Assembly (NCBI GenBank): GCA_017406005.1
Contig: JAFQZI010000053.1
Location: forward strand, 1 to 64,000
Reading direction: 5' to 3'
DNA from: Oscillospiraceae bacterium
Lineage (GTDB): Bacteria > Bacillota > Clostridia > Oscillospirales > Oscillospiraceae
DNA length: 64,000 nucleotides
The translations under genes and the position numbers were made by a program. Every line of letters starts with the position of its first letter. Position 1 is the first letter of the stretch. The notes under the pieces were generated by a model. The model saw only the letters and a program-made list of their open reading frames with translations. It was not told the DNA's origin and made no database searches. Positions 35,126 to 44,855 of the stretch are shown in pieces.

Positions 35126-36871
35126 ATGAACAGGAAAATTGATTTCGACAGGAGCAATCTCTCCGTCTTCGCCTCCTATATCCGTCCGCATTGGAAAGCT
35201 TTTGTCCTTGATATGGTGCTTTCGCTTTCCATTGCCCTGGTGGATCTGATTTTTCCCTATATGACAAGACATACCATGAACACGCTCCTCCCGGAAAAAC
35301 TCTTTAAAACTTTTTTCCTGGTTATGGGGCTTCTGTTTGCCTGTTATCTTTTGCGGGCATGGTTTCAATACCTTGTTACGATTATCGGTCACCGCATGGG
35401 CACGCTTGTCGAGGCAGATATGCGCCGGGATGTCTTTCAGCATATGCAGTCACTCTCCTTTTCGTTTTTTGATCGAAACCGGACCGGGGTGCTGATGGCA
35501 CATGTGACCAACGACCTGTTTGAGATTGTGGAGCTTGCCCATCACGGGCCGGAAAACCTTCTGATTTGCGGAGTGACGCTGATCGGAGCGTTGATAATAC
35601 TTTTTACCATCAATGCAAAGCTGACATTAGTGCTGCTGGTGCTTCTGCCGATCTGTGTTCTGTTTTCCATTCGGCAGAGATTGAATATGCAGCAGGCGAA
35701 CAGAGATGTGAAGGAGAAAACAGGGGAGATCAATGCAGCGATCGAAAGTGGCATCTCCGGGATCCGAACTTCAAAAGCTTTCGCGGCGGAAAAAGCCGAA
35801 GATGAAAAATTTGACCGTGCCAATGAAGCGTTTAAGAAAAGCAAAGTGCGCTATTATCGGGCGATGGGTTTATTCAATGCGGGGATTGAAGCAACTGTGG
35901 GCATCATGCAGGTGGCGGTCGTCAGCTTCGGCGGCCTGCTGATCATGCGGGAAGAGCTTGGCTTTGTCGACCTGCTCACGTTTACCCTCTATGTGTCCGC
36001 CTTTACCACACCGATACGGAAACTTGTGCAGTTTATGGAAGTGTATGCACAGGGAAGTGCTGGTTTTGCACGTTTTGTGGAACTGATGCGCACAAAGCCG
36101 GATATTTCCGATGCACCGGACGCAGAGGATCTGCAGGATGTAAAGGGAGATATTCGCTTCGAACATGTAAGCTTTTCCTATCTGGAAGGAATTCCCGTTC
36201 TGGAGGATATCCAGCTCCACATTGCCCCGGGGGAGACGTTTGCACTGGTTGGGATGTCAGGCGGAGGAAAAACGTCCATCTGTCATCTGATTCCGCGCTT
36301 TTATGATGTGACCGAAGGCTCGGTGCAGATTGACGGAAAGGATGTCCGCTCCCTAACGCAGGAGAGCCTGCGCAGGAATATCGGCATCATTCAACAGGAT
36401 GTATTCCTTTTCGCGGGTACTATTCTAGAGAATATCCGTTACGGGCGTCCAGATGCAACAGACCGTGAAGTGGTGGAAGCAGCGATTCAGGCAGAAATCC
36501 ATGAAGAGATTCTGCACATGCCCGACGGATATCAGAGCTTTGTTGGGGAGCGGGGCGTTGTGCTCTCCGGCGGTCAGAAGCAGCGGATTTCCATTGCCCG
36601 GGTATTTCTGAAGAATCCGCCGATTCTGATTCTTGATGAGGCGACTTCCGCATTGGACAGTGTAACGGAGCAGAAGATCCAGCAGAGCCTTGATCGGCTG
36701 AGCAAAGGAAAGACCTGTGTAGTGATCGCGCACCGGCTTTCTACGATCCGCAATGCGGACCGGATTGCGGTGATTGAAGACAAGCATATCGCAGAACAGG
36801 GAACACGCGCTGAACTGCTGGCACTGGGAGGGGCTTATGCTGCCCTCGAAGAGGCGCAGAAAACAGAGTAA
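35126..36871 (+). CDS. ABC exporter, fused membrane and ATPase domains
   Basis: A 581-residue half-transporter of the MsbA/LmrA type. Residues 1-310 hold the six-helix membrane domain; the ATPase domain follows with Walker A GMSGGGKTS (near 378), signature LSGGQKQRISIARVF and Walker B ILILDEATSALDS, then the switch His in VIAHRLSTI. It probably works as a homodimer because no partner half-transporter is adjacent. GGAGG precedes ATG 35126. Substrate unknown; its divergent neighbour is a MATE exporter, so a shared role in drug or metabolite efflux is possible. Confidence 0.92.
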   Translation: MNRKIDFDRSNLSVFASYIRPHWKAFVLDMVLSLSIALVDLIFPYMTRHTMNTLLPEKLFKTFFLVMGLLFACYLLRAWFQYLVTIIGHRMGTLVEADMRRDVFQHMQSLSFSFFDRNRTGVLMAHVTNDLFEIVELAHHGPENLLICGVTLIGALIILFTINAKLTLVLLVLLPICVLFSIRQRLNMQQANRDVKEKTGEINAAIESGISGIRTSKAFAAEKAEDEKFDRANEAFKKSKVRYYRAMGLFNAGIEATVGIMQVAVVSFGGLLIMREELGFVDLLTFTLYVSAFTTPIRKLVQFMEVYAQGSAGFARFVELMRTKPDISDAPDAEDLQDVKGDIRFEHVSFSYLEGIPVLEDIQLHIAPGETFALVGMSGGGKTSICHLIPRFYDVTEGSVQIDGKDVRSLTQESLRRNIGIIQQDVFLFAGTILENIRYGRPDATDREVVEAAIQAEIHEEILHMPDGYQSFVGERGVVLSGGQKQRISIARVFLKNPPILILDEATSALDSVTEQKIQQSLDRLSKGKTCVVIAHRLSTIRNADRIAVIEDKHIAEQGTRAELLALGGAYAALEEAQKTE

Positions 36872-36905
36872 CCAAAAAGAAAAATTCAAAACAGATGAAT
36901 TTTTA

Positions 36906-36933
36906 TTGACAATCAGGAGGGTATTGTTATATC
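36906..36933 (+). promoter_or_regulatory. Promoter of the DctP-TRAP operon
   Basis: TTGACA (36906-36911) and a TATATC -10 (36928-36933) with 16-bp spacing. The leader of about 110 nt contains a CCTCTGCAGAGG palindrome and a short GCCTTCGGGC hairpin followed by TTTT, so some attenuation is possible; no known riboswitch was recognised. Confidence 0.65.
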
Positions 36934-37049
36934 ATGTATCCTACTCTGACGGGGGAGAATCTGTTCCTCTGCAGAGGAGGCCTGTTTTTCGTTCAAATGC
37001 CTTCGGGCTTTTGAAATATAACCATCTTTTTATTTAAGGAGAAAAGAAC

Positions 37050-38033
37050 ATGAAGAAGATCGCAAGACTGTTTGCTGTCGTTCTGGCAGTGGCAATGTGC
37101 CTGTGCTGCGTCGTAAGTGCGAGCGCAGAGACCGTGCTGCAGTTCGGCACAACCGTTAACGAGCAGGATTCTTTCCAGGTCGCAGCTGAAAAGTTTGCCG
37201 AGCTGGTCAAAGAGCGCACCGGTGGTGAATATGTAATTGAGATTTACCCCAACGGCACTCTGGGCGGCGAAGCAGACATGCTCGAGAGTATGAGCATGGG
37301 CATGCTGGACATGGGCATTATCACTGCCGGCCCGTTCGTCAACTACTCTGCTATGATGGGTGTGCTTGATATGCCGTTCCTGTTTGCCAACGGCGAAGAA
37401 GCATACAAGATTCTTGACGGTGAAATCGGCCGTGAGCTGCTCGATACACTGGAAGAAGCAAATCTGAAGGGCCTTGCCTATGCAGAACGCGGATTCCGCA
37501 ACATCACGAACTCCGTAAAGCCTGTTTCCTGCGCTGCCGATGTTGAAGGCCTGAAACTTCGCGTGATGGAGAACGAAGTCTACACAGCTACTTTCAAGGC
37601 ACTGGGCGTCAATGCTGTTCCGATGAACTGGCAGGATACCCTGACTGCTCTGCAGCAGGGCACCGTGGAAGGCCAGGAGAACCCGATCAACGTTATCTGG
37701 TCTTACAAAATGTGGGAGTACAACCAGAAGTACGCAGTGCTTGACCGCCACTCCTACTCCACTGCAATCATTACGATGAGCCTGGATCTCTTCAACAGCC
37801 TGGATGAGGCAACACAGGAGATCTTCCTCGCATCCGCTCAGGAAGCAGCAGAATATGAACGCGCATGGGTTGCCGACAAGGAAGCCGGCCAGCTCCAGGA
37901 GATCAAAGACAACGGCATTGAAGTTGTTGAAGATCCCGATGTCAACTCCTTCCGTGAAGCCGTGAAGGTGGTTTACGATGCATATCCCCAGTACGCAGAC
38001 TATATCGCCCGCATTCAGGCTGAGCTTGCGTAA
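37050..38033 (+). CDS. TRAP transporter solute-binding protein, DctP type
   Basis: A 327-residue exported binding protein for an organic acid or sugar acid. The signal peptide ends with VVSASA then ET (about residue 27), with no lipobox despite several cysteines in its core. The family motifs are VNEQDSFQVAAEKFAELVKE, the GLAYAERGFRNITN stretch and LRVMENEVYTATFKALGVN. The Arg of the LRVMEN motif, which in DctP proteins binds the substrate carboxylate, is present. It leads the TRAP operon (binding protein, small permease, large permease) followed by ilvD. AAGGAG precedes the ATG. Substrate unknown. Confidence 0.93.
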   Translation: MKKIARLFAVVLAVAMCLCCVVSASAETVLQFGTTVNEQDSFQVAAEKFAELVKERTGGEYVIEIYPNGTLGGEADMLESMSMGMLDMGIITAGPFVNYSAMMGVLDMPFLFANGEEAYKILDGEIGRELLDTLEEANLKGLAYAERGFRNITNSVKPVSCAADVEGLKLRVMENEVYTATFKALGVNAVPMNWQDTLTALQQGTVEGQENPINVIWSYKMWEYNQKYAVLDRHSYSTAIITMSLDLFNSLDEATQEIFLASAQEAAEYERAWVADKEAGQLQEIKDNGIEVVEDPDVNSFREAVKVVYDAYPQYADYIARIQAELA

Positions 38034-38069
38034 GCAATTCCTGTAATACCATTTTCTGATTATTATTCA

Positions 38070-38112
38070 CAGGGCATTGAGTACTGCTGGTTCCGGCAGG
38101 CTCAATGCCCTG
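38070..38112 (+). other. Stable hairpin between dctP and dctQ
   Basis: A 12-bp perfect outer stem (CAGGGCATTGAG with CTCAATGCCCTG) encloses a smaller CTGC/GCAG stem. No T run follows, so it is more likely an mRNA-stabilising or processing site that raises the level of the binding protein. Confidence 0.75.
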
Positions 38113-38140
38113 CTACCTGTACAATGGGAGTTGAGATTCA

Positions 38141-38617
38141 ATGAAAGTCCTTCAAAAAATCGGCAGTGTGCTGGATGAAATCTGCGGGTTTCTGATTGTT
38201 ATTATCATCGGCGCTATGGTAATTATCACAACAGCGCAGATTATCTGCCGCATATGGTTTACGGCACTGTCGTGGTCGGAAGAAGTTACACGCTTCCTTC
38301 TGATCTGGTCGACATTTCTTGGTGCAACATGTGTGTACCGGCGGGGAGGAAACATTGCCATTACGGCTGTGCAGGGTCTGTTTCCTGAGAAAGCGCAGAA
38401 AGTGCTTCGAATCCTGGTCCATGTTGTCTGCTTCTGCCTGTTTGCAGTATTGCTGTATTACGGAGTCAAGTATTGCAACAAGCAGGTGCGTACTGCGGCT
38501 GCTTTGCCGATCAAGATGAAATACATCTATATGTGTCTCCCGATCGGGCTTGGGATCTGTATGTACCACGCATTTGTCATGACACTGGAAGAGCTCTTCC
38601 CGCAGAAGGAGGCGTAA
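38141..38617 (+). CDS. TRAP transporter small permease, DctQ type
   Basis: A 158-residue protein with four membrane helices, as in DctQ. The family motif SWSEEVTRFLLIWSTFLGA is at about residues 45-63. It stabilises the large permease. It ends 2 nt before the start of the large permease gene. Confidence 0.92.
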   Translation: MKVLQKIGSVLDEICGFLIVIIIGAMVIITTAQIICRIWFTALSWSEEVTRFLLIWSTFLGATCVYRRGGNIAITAVQGLFPEKAQKVLRILVHVVCFCLFAVLLYYGVKYCNKQVRTAAALPIKMKYIYMCLPIGLGICMYHAFVMTLEELFPQKEA

Positions 38618-38619
38618 AT

Positions 38620-39885
38620 ATGGGTCTGATTCTTTTCTGCGTTTTTATTGGCCTTCTGATCATCGGCGTTCCGGTTGCCTTTTCGATCTGCACGGCAGCG
38701 GGAGTGACGGTTCTATCCGGGCTCGGCCAGGCAAAGCTGTTAATCCTGATCCAGCGCATGTTTGAGGCGTGCAACTCCTTTTCCCTGATAGCCGTACCTT
38801 TCTTCATCCTTGCGGGAGATCTTCTGTCCAAAGGCAAGATTTCCAAACTGCTGGTGGAGTTCTGCGAATCTCTGCTCGGTATGATTCGGGGCGGGCTTTC
38901 TGTCGTTTCAGTGCTTGCAGGGATGTTCTTTGCGGCTATTTCGGGATCCGGCGCTGCAACGACGGCAGCTGTCGGCGGCACGCTTGTACCGGAACTGAAA
39001 CGCCGCGGATACCCTGAAGCTTCCGCTGCAGCTCTGATTGCTGCTGCAGGTACTATCGGAGTCGTAATTCCGCCGTCAGTCCCGATGGTGCTGTATGCGG
39101 TCATTGCGGAAGAGAGCGTCAACCGCCTTTTCAAGGCGGGGTTCATTCCGGGAGTCCTGATGGGAACTGCGCTGATTGCGATTGCACTTGTTCAGGCATA
39201 TCGGGAAAATTATCCCAAAGGAACAGGTTTTTCCTGGAAAAACGTTGCAAAGTCTTTTCTCAAGGCAATTCCCGGAATCCTGATGCCCCTGATTATTCTG
39301 GGCGGTATCTTTTCCGGTTATTTCACGCCTTCTGAAGCAGCGGCAGTTGCGGTAGTATATGCGGTCCTGGTGTCTGCGTTTATCTATCGGGATCTAACGC
39401 TCAAGAGTCTCTATGAAATCATGAAGGGCTCTGCCCGCACCAGTGCAGTTATCATGATTATTATTGCCTGCTCCGGACCGTTCGGCTGGGTTCTGGCAAA
39501 CTGGAAGATCCCTGAGGCAATTGCAGGAGCAGTGCTCTCCATTTCACAGAACAAATATATCATCATGCTCCTGATCTCTGTGATTATCCTGATAGCCGGC
39601 GTGTTCATGGAAACATCCTCTGCCATTATTATTCTGACGCCGGTATTTCTCCCACTTGTCCGTGCTCTGGGCGTGTCTACACTGCATTTCGGTATTCTGT
39701 TTGTGGTTGGCATCGCCATCGGCATGATTACACCGCCTGTTGCCATCAACCTTTTTGTTGCCACTGGCATCACAGGGCTTCCGATTGAGAAAATTGCGAA
39801 GGCGGTAATACCCTATCTGATCGGATTGATCATCGTATTCTTGTTTATTGTGTTTTTCCCGTTGTTCGTTCCCGGTCTGCTGTAA
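38620..39885 (+). CDS. TRAP transporter large permease, DctM type
   Basis: A 421-residue permease with about 12 membrane segments, using a sodium gradient to take up the solute delivered by the binding protein. The start MGLILFCVFIGLLIIGVPVAF and the motifs IAVPFFILAGDLLSKG, AAISGSGAATTAAVGG and IPPSVPMVLYA are typical. ATG 38620 is used because AGAAGGAGG lies just before it; upstream in-frame starts lie inside dctQ. About 50 nt separates it from ilvD, so one transcript is likely. Confidence 0.94.
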   Translation: MGLILFCVFIGLLIIGVPVAFSICTAAGVTVLSGLGQAKLLILIQRMFEACNSFSLIAVPFFILAGDLLSKGKISKLLVEFCESLLGMIRGGLSVVSVLAGMFFAAISGSGAATTAAVGGTLVPELKRRGYPEASAAALIAAAGTIGVVIPPSVPMVLYAVIAEESVNRLFKAGFIPGVLMGTALIAIALVQAYRENYPKGTGFSWKNVAKSFLKAIPGILMPLIILGGIFSGYFTPSEAAAVAVVYAVLVSAFIYRDLTLKSLYEIMKGSARTSAVIMIIIACSGPFGWVLANWKIPEAIAGAVLSISQNKYIIMLLISVIILIAGVFMETSSAIIILTPVFLPLVRALGVSTLHFGILFVVGIAIGMITPPVAINLFVATGITGLPIEKIAKAVIPYLIGLIIVFLFIVFFPLFVPGLL

Positions 39886-39935
39886 ATCGGCTGCCGAATA
39901 CCAGATGAAATAAACAAAAAATGGAGATGAAAATA

Positions 39936-41597
39936 ATGCAGTCTGACCTTATTAAAAAAGGAGTGGAGCGGGCACCGAACCGCAGCCTGCTGTATGCACT
40001 CGGTTATACCGACGAAGAAATCCGCCGCCCTCTGATTGGCGTGGTAAGCTCCTTCAACGAAATTATTCCGGGCCACATGAATCTCGATAAAATCGCAGAG
40101 GCCGTCAAGGCCGGTGTTTCCGCTGCAGGCGGCACGCCGATTCTGTTCCCGGCCATTGCCGTATGTGACGGTATTGCTATGGGGCACATCGGAATGAAGT
40201 ATTCTCTCGTTACGAGAGATCTGATCGCAGATTCTACGGAGGCAATGGCTATTGCCCATCAGTTTGACGGGCTTGTCATGATTCCGAACTGCGATAAGAA
40301 CGTTCCCGGGCTTCTGATGGCGGCTGCCCGCCTGAATATCCCGACTATTTTTGTTTCCGGCGGACCGATGCTGGCCGGACATCTGAAAAATGGCAAACGG
40401 AGCTGCCTGAGCCACATGTTCGAGGCTGTCGGCGCCTACTATGCAGGAACACTGGATGAAGAAGGTGTGCGTGACTACGAAGAGAACGCCTGCCCCTCCT
40501 GCGGATCCTGCTCGGGCATGTATACTGCAAATTCCATGAACTGCCTGACGGAAGCAATCGGTATGGCGCTGCCGGGCAACGGAACAATTCCTGCACCTTA
40601 TTCCGCAAGGCTTCGGCTTGCCAAGCATGCAGGAATGAAGATTATGGAGCTTGTTGAAAAAAATATCCGCCCGCGCGACATCATGACCCCTGCTGCTTTC
40701 CACAATGCGGAAACAGTGGATATGGCTCTGGGCTGCAGCACCAATACCATGCTGCATCTTCCGGCAATTGCTCATGAGGCCGGTGTGGAGATCAACCTCG
40801 ACACGGCCAACACCATCTCAGCCAACACCCCGAACCTCTGCCATCTCGCTCCGGCAGGCGATACCTTTATGGAGGATCTGGATCAGGCTGGCGGTGTCTA
40901 TGCCGTTATGAATGAACTGACGAAAAAAGACCTGCTTGATCTCAGCGTTATGACGGTTACCGGGAAGACGATGGGAGAAAATCTTGCGGGAGCCAAAAAC
41001 CTTGATCCCGAGATTATCCGCCCGATTGATGCGCCGTATTCTGCTTCCGGCGGCATTGCAGTGCTGCGCGGCAACCTGGCACAGGACGGCTGTGTGGTAA
41101 AGCAGTCTGCTGTTGCACCTGAGATGATGGTGCATGAGGGACCTGCCCGTGTGTTTGATTCCGAAGAAGATGCCATCACTGCCATTTACGGAAAGCAGAT
41201 CAACCCGGGCGATGTAGTCGTAATTCGTTATGAAGGGCCGAAAGGAGGCCCCGGCATGCGTGAAATGCTGAACCCGACCTCGGCAATCGTCGGCATGGGG
41301 CTTGGCTCCAGTGTGGCACTGATTACTGATGGACGCTTCTCTGGCGCGACGCGAGGCGCATCCATCGGGCATGTCAGCCCGGAAGCTGATGCAGGCGGCA
41401 CCATCGCACTGGTACAGGACGGGGATCTTATTGCGATTGATATCCCCAACTGCAAAATTGAGCTCAAGGTTTCTGATGAGGAACTTGCTGCTCGCAGAGC
41501 AAACTGGGTATGCCCGGAGCCGAAGATCAAGACCGGATATCTTGCCCGCTATGCAAAGCTGGTCAGTTCTGCAGACAAGGGAGCTATCCTGCAGTAA
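39936..41597 (+). CDS. ilvD: Dihydroxy-acid dehydratase
   Basis: A 553-residue IlvD/Edd-family dehydratase. Iron-sulfur ligands are seen in NCDKNVPG (Cys about 118) and [18 protein letters not shown] (Cys 186-192). The N-terminus [20 protein letters not shown] and the [19 protein letters not shown] motif match true IlvD, which dehydrates 2,3-dihydroxy acids in valine, leucine and isoleucine synthesis. No other ilv gene is present. Its place behind a TRAP transporter for acids raises the option that it works on an imported sugar acid, since related enzymes dehydrate such compounds. ATG 39936 has GGAG 9 nt upstream. A terminator follows. Confidence 0.9.
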   Translation: MQSDLIKKGVERAPNRSLLYALGYTDEEIRRPLIGVVSSFNEIIPGHMNLDKIAEAVKAGVSAAGGTPILFPAIAVCDGIAMGHIGMKYSLVTRDLIADSTEAMAIAHQFDGLVMIPNCDKNVPGLLMAAARLNIPTIFVSGGPMLAGHLKNGKRSCLSHMFEAVGAYYAGTLDEEGVRDYEENACPSCGSCSGMYTANSMNCLTEAIGMALPGNGTIPAPYSARLRLAKHAGMKIMELVEKNIRPRDIMTPAAFHNAETVDMALGCSTNTMLHLPAIAHEAGVEINLDTANTISANTPNLCHLAPAGDTFMEDLDQAGGVYAVMNELTKKDLLDLSVMTVTGKTMGENLAGAKNLDPEIIRPIDAPYSASGGIAVLRGNLAQDGCVVKQSAVAPEMMVHEGPARVFDSEEDAITAIYGKQINPGDVVVIRYEGPKGGPGMREMLNPTSAIVGMGLGSSVALITDGRFSGATRGASIGHVSPEADAGGTIALVQDGDLIAIDIPNCKIELKVSDEELAARRANWVCPEPKIKTGYLARYAKLVSSADKGAILQ

Positions 41598-41630
41598 TAT
41601 CCCCGGGAAACTGCTCTTATAAAGCAAAAG

Positions 41631-41667
41631 AAAAGGACAAAGGCCGAAGTTGGCTTTTGTCCTTTTG
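41631..41667. terminator. Terminator between ilvD and the MFS gene
   Basis: AAAAGGACAAAGGCC pairs with GGCTTTTGTCCTTTT around a 6-nt loop. It serves the two convergent genes. Confidence 0.85.
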
Positions 41668-41686
41668 CTGTTTGAGGATGTGAAGA

Positions 41687-42880
41687 TTACGAATGCTTTT
41701 TTACAGAGCCGGATTTCTTTACCAGTAGTACCCCTGTCAGCAGCAGGAGCGGGAAAATGATACCGGCAAGAATTCCGCGTTTCAAGTCATCCCCCAAAGC
41801 GCTGGAAACCATACCGACAAGCGTCGGACCGCCGGAGCAGCCAACATCCCCGCCGAGTGCGAGCAGAGCAAACATGGCTGTGCCGCCGCGTGGCAGAGAG
41901 GCGGATGCTTTGCTGAAGCTACCCGGCCACATAATACCCACCGACAGCCCGCAAACTGCGCAGCCGATCAGGCTGATAACGGGAGAGGGAGAAAGCGAGA
42001 TGCAGAGATACGAGAGGATACAAAGCAGGCTGCTGCCGATCATAAAGCGGTTCAGATCGATCCGGTCTCCGTATCTACCGTAAAAGGCACGGGCACTGCC
42101 CATCAGGATGGCAAAAGCCATCGGGCCTGCAAGATCGCCGGCCGTTTTGGAAATGCCCAGCCCCTTTTCTGCAAAGGTGGATGCCCATTGGCTGACTGAC
42201 TGTTCACTGGCACCGGCGCAGATCATCATCACGAGAAACAGCCAGAACAGTTTTTCACGAAAGAGTTCCCTGAGGCTCATGCCGGTTTCCCCTTCTGCCA
42301 GCAGCGGAGCAATAGGAACCCTAAAAAACACAAACATATTGGCGAGTGGAATAAGCGCCCAGATCAGAGCCATAATCTTCCAGTGGGCAATACCGATTGT
42401 TGAAAAAAACAGTGTAGAAATTACCACAACGCCTACATGCCCCCAGCAATAGAAAGAGTGCAGCATGCTCATGGCTTTTTCTTTGTTCTCGGAAGGGCAG
42501 GCTTCTACAACGGGGCTGACGACAACCTCCAGCAGGCCGCCGCCGATTGCATAAACGATAACGGCACACAAAATGCCGGCAAAGGGATCTTGAAATACTT
42601 CCGGAAGGATTGTCAGAAGAGCCAGACCTGCAGCTGAACAGGCGTGGGCAAGGATCATGGATGCCCGATAGCCGATCCTGTCCACAAAAGAGACGGACAC
42701 AAGATCTACCAGAAGCTGCACGGCAAAGTTGATGGTTACCAGAAGGGTGATTTTCGAAAGAGGAATCTGATAGCTGCGCTGAAAGGTCAAAAACAGGAGC
42801 GGAGCAAAATTATTGACGATAGCCTGAACAATGTAACCCACAAAGCAGGCGATTATTGTCTTGTTATAATTCTTTTCCAT
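41687..42880 (-). CDS. MFS transporter
   Basis: A 397-residue major facilitator protein with about 12 membrane helices. The loop between helices 2 and 3 carries DRIGYRASMI, and the half-way loop shows a second RYGDRIDLNRFM. The N-terminus (IIACFVGYIVQAIVNNFAPLLFLTFQ) resembles FucP/FHS-like and other sugar or metabolite porters. Substrate unknown; being next to the TRAP-ilvD unit but with its own promoter it may be unrelated to it. GGATTCCT is a weak ribosome site. Confidence 0.88.
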   Translation of the reverse strand: MEKNYNKTIIACFVGYIVQAIVNNFAPLLFLTFQRSYQIPLSKITLLVTINFAVQLLVDLVSVSFVDRIGYRASMILAHACSAAGLALLTILPEVFQDPFAGILCAVIVYAIGGGLLEVVVSPVVEACPSENKEKAMSMLHSFYCWGHVGVVVISTLFFSTIGIAHWKIMALIWALIPLANMFVFFRVPIAPLLAEGETGMSLRELFREKLFWLFLVMMICAGASEQSVSQWASTFAEKGLGISKTAGDLAGPMAFAILMGSARAFYGRYGDRIDLNRFMIGSSLLCILSYLCISLSPSPVISLIGCAVCGLSVGIMWPGSFSKASASLPRGGTAMFALLALGGDVGCSGGPTLVGMVSSALGDDLKRGILAGIIFPLLLLTGVLLVKKSGSVKKHS

Positions 42881-42910
42881 AGGAATCCTCTCAGAAAGAA
42901 TGTTGCCGCT

Positions 42911-42939
42911 ACTATAATACAGGCACTTTCAGAATGCAA
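42911..42939 (-). promoter_or_regulatory. Promoter of the MFS gene
   Basis: Minus-strand TTGCAT (42939-42934) and TATAGT (42916-42911), 17 bp apart, 30 nt before the start codon. TTGCAT also serves as -35 at 6336-6341 and 45440-45445. Confidence 0.7.
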
Positions 42940-43048
42940 GGAAGAAAGCGAACAAAAAGCTTGCGTGATAGAAAAACAGCTTGCAATTCGTAGAAAAATC
43001 ATGCAATATTACAGACAGAATAGATCAGGGAAAGAAGATGAAAGTAGA

Positions 43049-44155
43049 ATGAAAGGTTATCAACCGAAGGATGAAAATAGTGGTGAGGACTCTGAAAACC
43101 TGAAAAAGAAATCTACAAGGGTTCCGAACGAAAAAAGACCGGAAAATAATAAACTTGTGAATACCGATGTGGATTTATTGACAAAAAATATTCCCCGCCT
43201 TTCCATGAGTGAGCTTCTGGATGCATATGATCTGAAGAGCCTCAAAGGAATAGCACAAAGGCTTTCTTTGCCCGGTTATACAAATATGAGAAAAGCTTCT
43301 CTTGTCAGAGAACTCTCTATACTTCTGCTGGAACCGGTTATTATCCGAAAAGATTTCTATTTTCTGGACGATAAAGATCTACAGTTTTTTGAAGAGGCAA
43401 ATTCCTCGGACGAGGGATTCTATCCGATTTCTCAAGAGCAGAAAGATACATTTTTAAAGCTGGCTTATTTTGGGTATGCTTTTTTCACCAGAGGTCAAAT
43501 GCGGGTGAGAATTCCAAAGGAGCTGAAGGAAATTTATCCCCTTGCCAACAGCGAAGCATTTCGGGAGAAACGCAGCAAGATTCAATGGATCATGAAAATC
43601 ATGAACGAAATCGTTCCGATTTACTACGGGGTGATCCCTCTGCAGCAGTTTAGCAGGCTCTGCCGGAGAAAAGACAGTCCTGCGTTGAAGCCGGAAGAAG
43701 TGCCTACATTGGCAAAACAGATTCCGGACAGGTATACGGGATCTTCTGTGGAGGGAGATTTTGTTGTCTCTGACTATTACAGGTTGCATGAAAAAGACAA
43801 AAAGGAGCTGCTTGCCCTTCAGGGAGAAAAACCGTTTTATATTATGCGGCAGAAGGAACTGGAAGAGTTGATAGCTTATGGTTATCCTGTGAAAGAATTC
43901 TGGCATAATCGACTTAAAGCACTACTGATGGGACAATGGAAGACTTCGGAAAAAGAAGCAGAATTGATCCTGGCAGAGATTCATCGGGAAGTTGCGTTGG
44001 GCGGAAGAGTTCAGGATATTATTGATTTCCTGAAAGACTTTGATTTGAAGAAAAACGAGCTGAATGATTATATGCAGCTGTTTCAAAACATTATAAACAA
44101 CTCTCCCTGTATGATTAACCGAGGCTATACGCCGGATATGCTGGCAGGAAAATAA
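43049..44155 (+). CDS. Rho-N/SAP-like protein of unknown function
   Basis: A protein of about 368 residues; the start is uncertain because no good ribosome site is seen (ATG 43001 is an alternative). The first 45 residues are charged and disordered. Then comes ELLDAYDLKSLKGIAQRL and GYTNMRKASLVRELS, a short helix-turn-helix pair of the Rho N-terminal/SAP type that often binds nucleic acid. The middle part is a conserved-looking alpha-beta region without known motifs. The C-terminus is helical and ends in NNSPCMINRGYTPDML, resembling the end of SEC-C/YecA-like proteins of Bacillota (NNT...GYTPxEL). AT content is higher than in the neighbouring operons. No function is proposed. Confidence 0.7.
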   Translation: MKGYQPKDENSGEDSENLKKKSTRVPNEKRPENNKLVNTDVDLLTKNIPRLSMSELLDAYDLKSLKGIAQRLSLPGYTNMRKASLVRELSILLLEPVIIRKDFYFLDDKDLQFFEEANSSDEGFYPISQEQKDTFLKLAYFGYAFFTRGQMRVRIPKELKEIYPLANSEAFREKRSKIQWIMKIMNEIVPIYYGVIPLQQFSRLCRRKDSPALKPEEVPTLAKQIPDRYTGSSVEGDFVVSDYYRLHEKDKKELLALQGEKPFYIMRQKELEELIAYGYPVKEFWHNRLKALLMGQWKTSEKEAELILAEIHREVALGGRVQDIIDFLKDFDLKKNELNDYMQLFQNIINNSPCMINRGYTPDMLAGK

Positions 44156-44180
44156 AACTATAACCAGTGAGGAATTGTTT

Positions 44181-44780
44181 ATGAAGAGCATTCCGAATCA
44201 GATACAGAAAATTCTGGATGAGAAATACAGCCTACTGCTTGCAATCGATGGGAGATGCGGCTGCGGGAAAAGCAGCTTGGGGGCAGAGCTGGCAGAATGC
44301 CTTGATGCGAATCTCTTTCATATGGATGATTTCTACCTGCCGTTTCGACAACGAGTAGAGAACTGGCAGGAAATACCGGCAGGAAACATGGATCTGACCC
44401 GTTTCCTTACAGAGGTGCTGGAACCGGCGTTAAACGGACAGGAGATCCTGTACCGTGCGTTTTCCTGTCCGCAGAGAAGGTATCTCCAGGAAAAACGACT
44501 CCCGCCTAAGAGAGTCAACATTGTCGAGGGGAGTTATTCCCAGCACCCGTTTCTGGCAGACGCCTATGATGTAAAGCTTTTCGTTACGGCAGAAAGATCC
44601 ATCCAGGAAGCACGCCTTCAGGCAAGGGAAGGCGATCATTATAAGGCTTTCGAAGAAATCTGGATCCCGATGGAGGAGAACTATTTCCGGCATTTTTCTA
44701 TTGAGAACAATGCCGACTGTATCATCCGAACAGACGTGACGCCTCCCACCTGGGAATGGAAGAACACAGAGGAAGAATAA
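44181..44780 (+). CDS. P-loop nucleoside-kinase-like protein
   Basis: A 199-residue soluble P-loop protein. The phosphate loop is AIDGRCGCGKSS (about residues 20-31), followed by FHMDDFYLPFRQR, which resembles the DDFY motif of uridine kinase/phosphoribulokinase-type enzymes, and VNIVEGSYSQHP as Walker B. The lid is short (AERSIQEARLQAREG). It is distinct from the true udk at 7258 and has a divergent N-terminus, so the substrate may be another small hydroxyl compound. ATG 44181 has GAGGAA 7-8 nt upstream. It is 25 nt after the Rho-N-like gene and likely co-transcribed. Confidence 0.8.
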   Translation: MKSIPNQIQKILDEKYSLLLAIDGRCGCGKSSLGAELAECLDANLFHMDDFYLPFRQRVENWQEIPAGNMDLTRFLTEVLEPALNGQEILYRAFSCPQRRYLQEKRLPPKRVNIVEGSYSQHPFLADAYDVKLFVTAERSIQEARLQAREGDHYKAFEEIWIPMEENYFRHFSIENNADCIIRTDVTPPTWEWKNTEEE

Positions 44781-44794
44781 TCAAAGATGAAAGC

Positions 44795-44826
44795 AAGGCT
44801 GCCCGCACTAAACCGTCAGCCTTTTT
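44795..44826 (+). terminator. Terminator of the Rho-N/kinase unit
   Basis: AAGGCTG pairs with CAGCCTT and is followed by a T run, 15 nt after the kinase stop. Confidence 0.8.
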
Positions 44827-44855
44827 AATGCAGAACGCACAGACTGAAAAGCAGA

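Noticed and set aside
36934..37049. Riboswitch in the dctP leader
   Set aside because: Only small hairpins are visible; no conserved riboswitch core could be recognised.
42644..42896. N-terminal extension of the Rho-N-like protein into the MFS gene
   Set aside because: It would lie antisense to a well-supported MFS coding region and has no motif or ribosome site.
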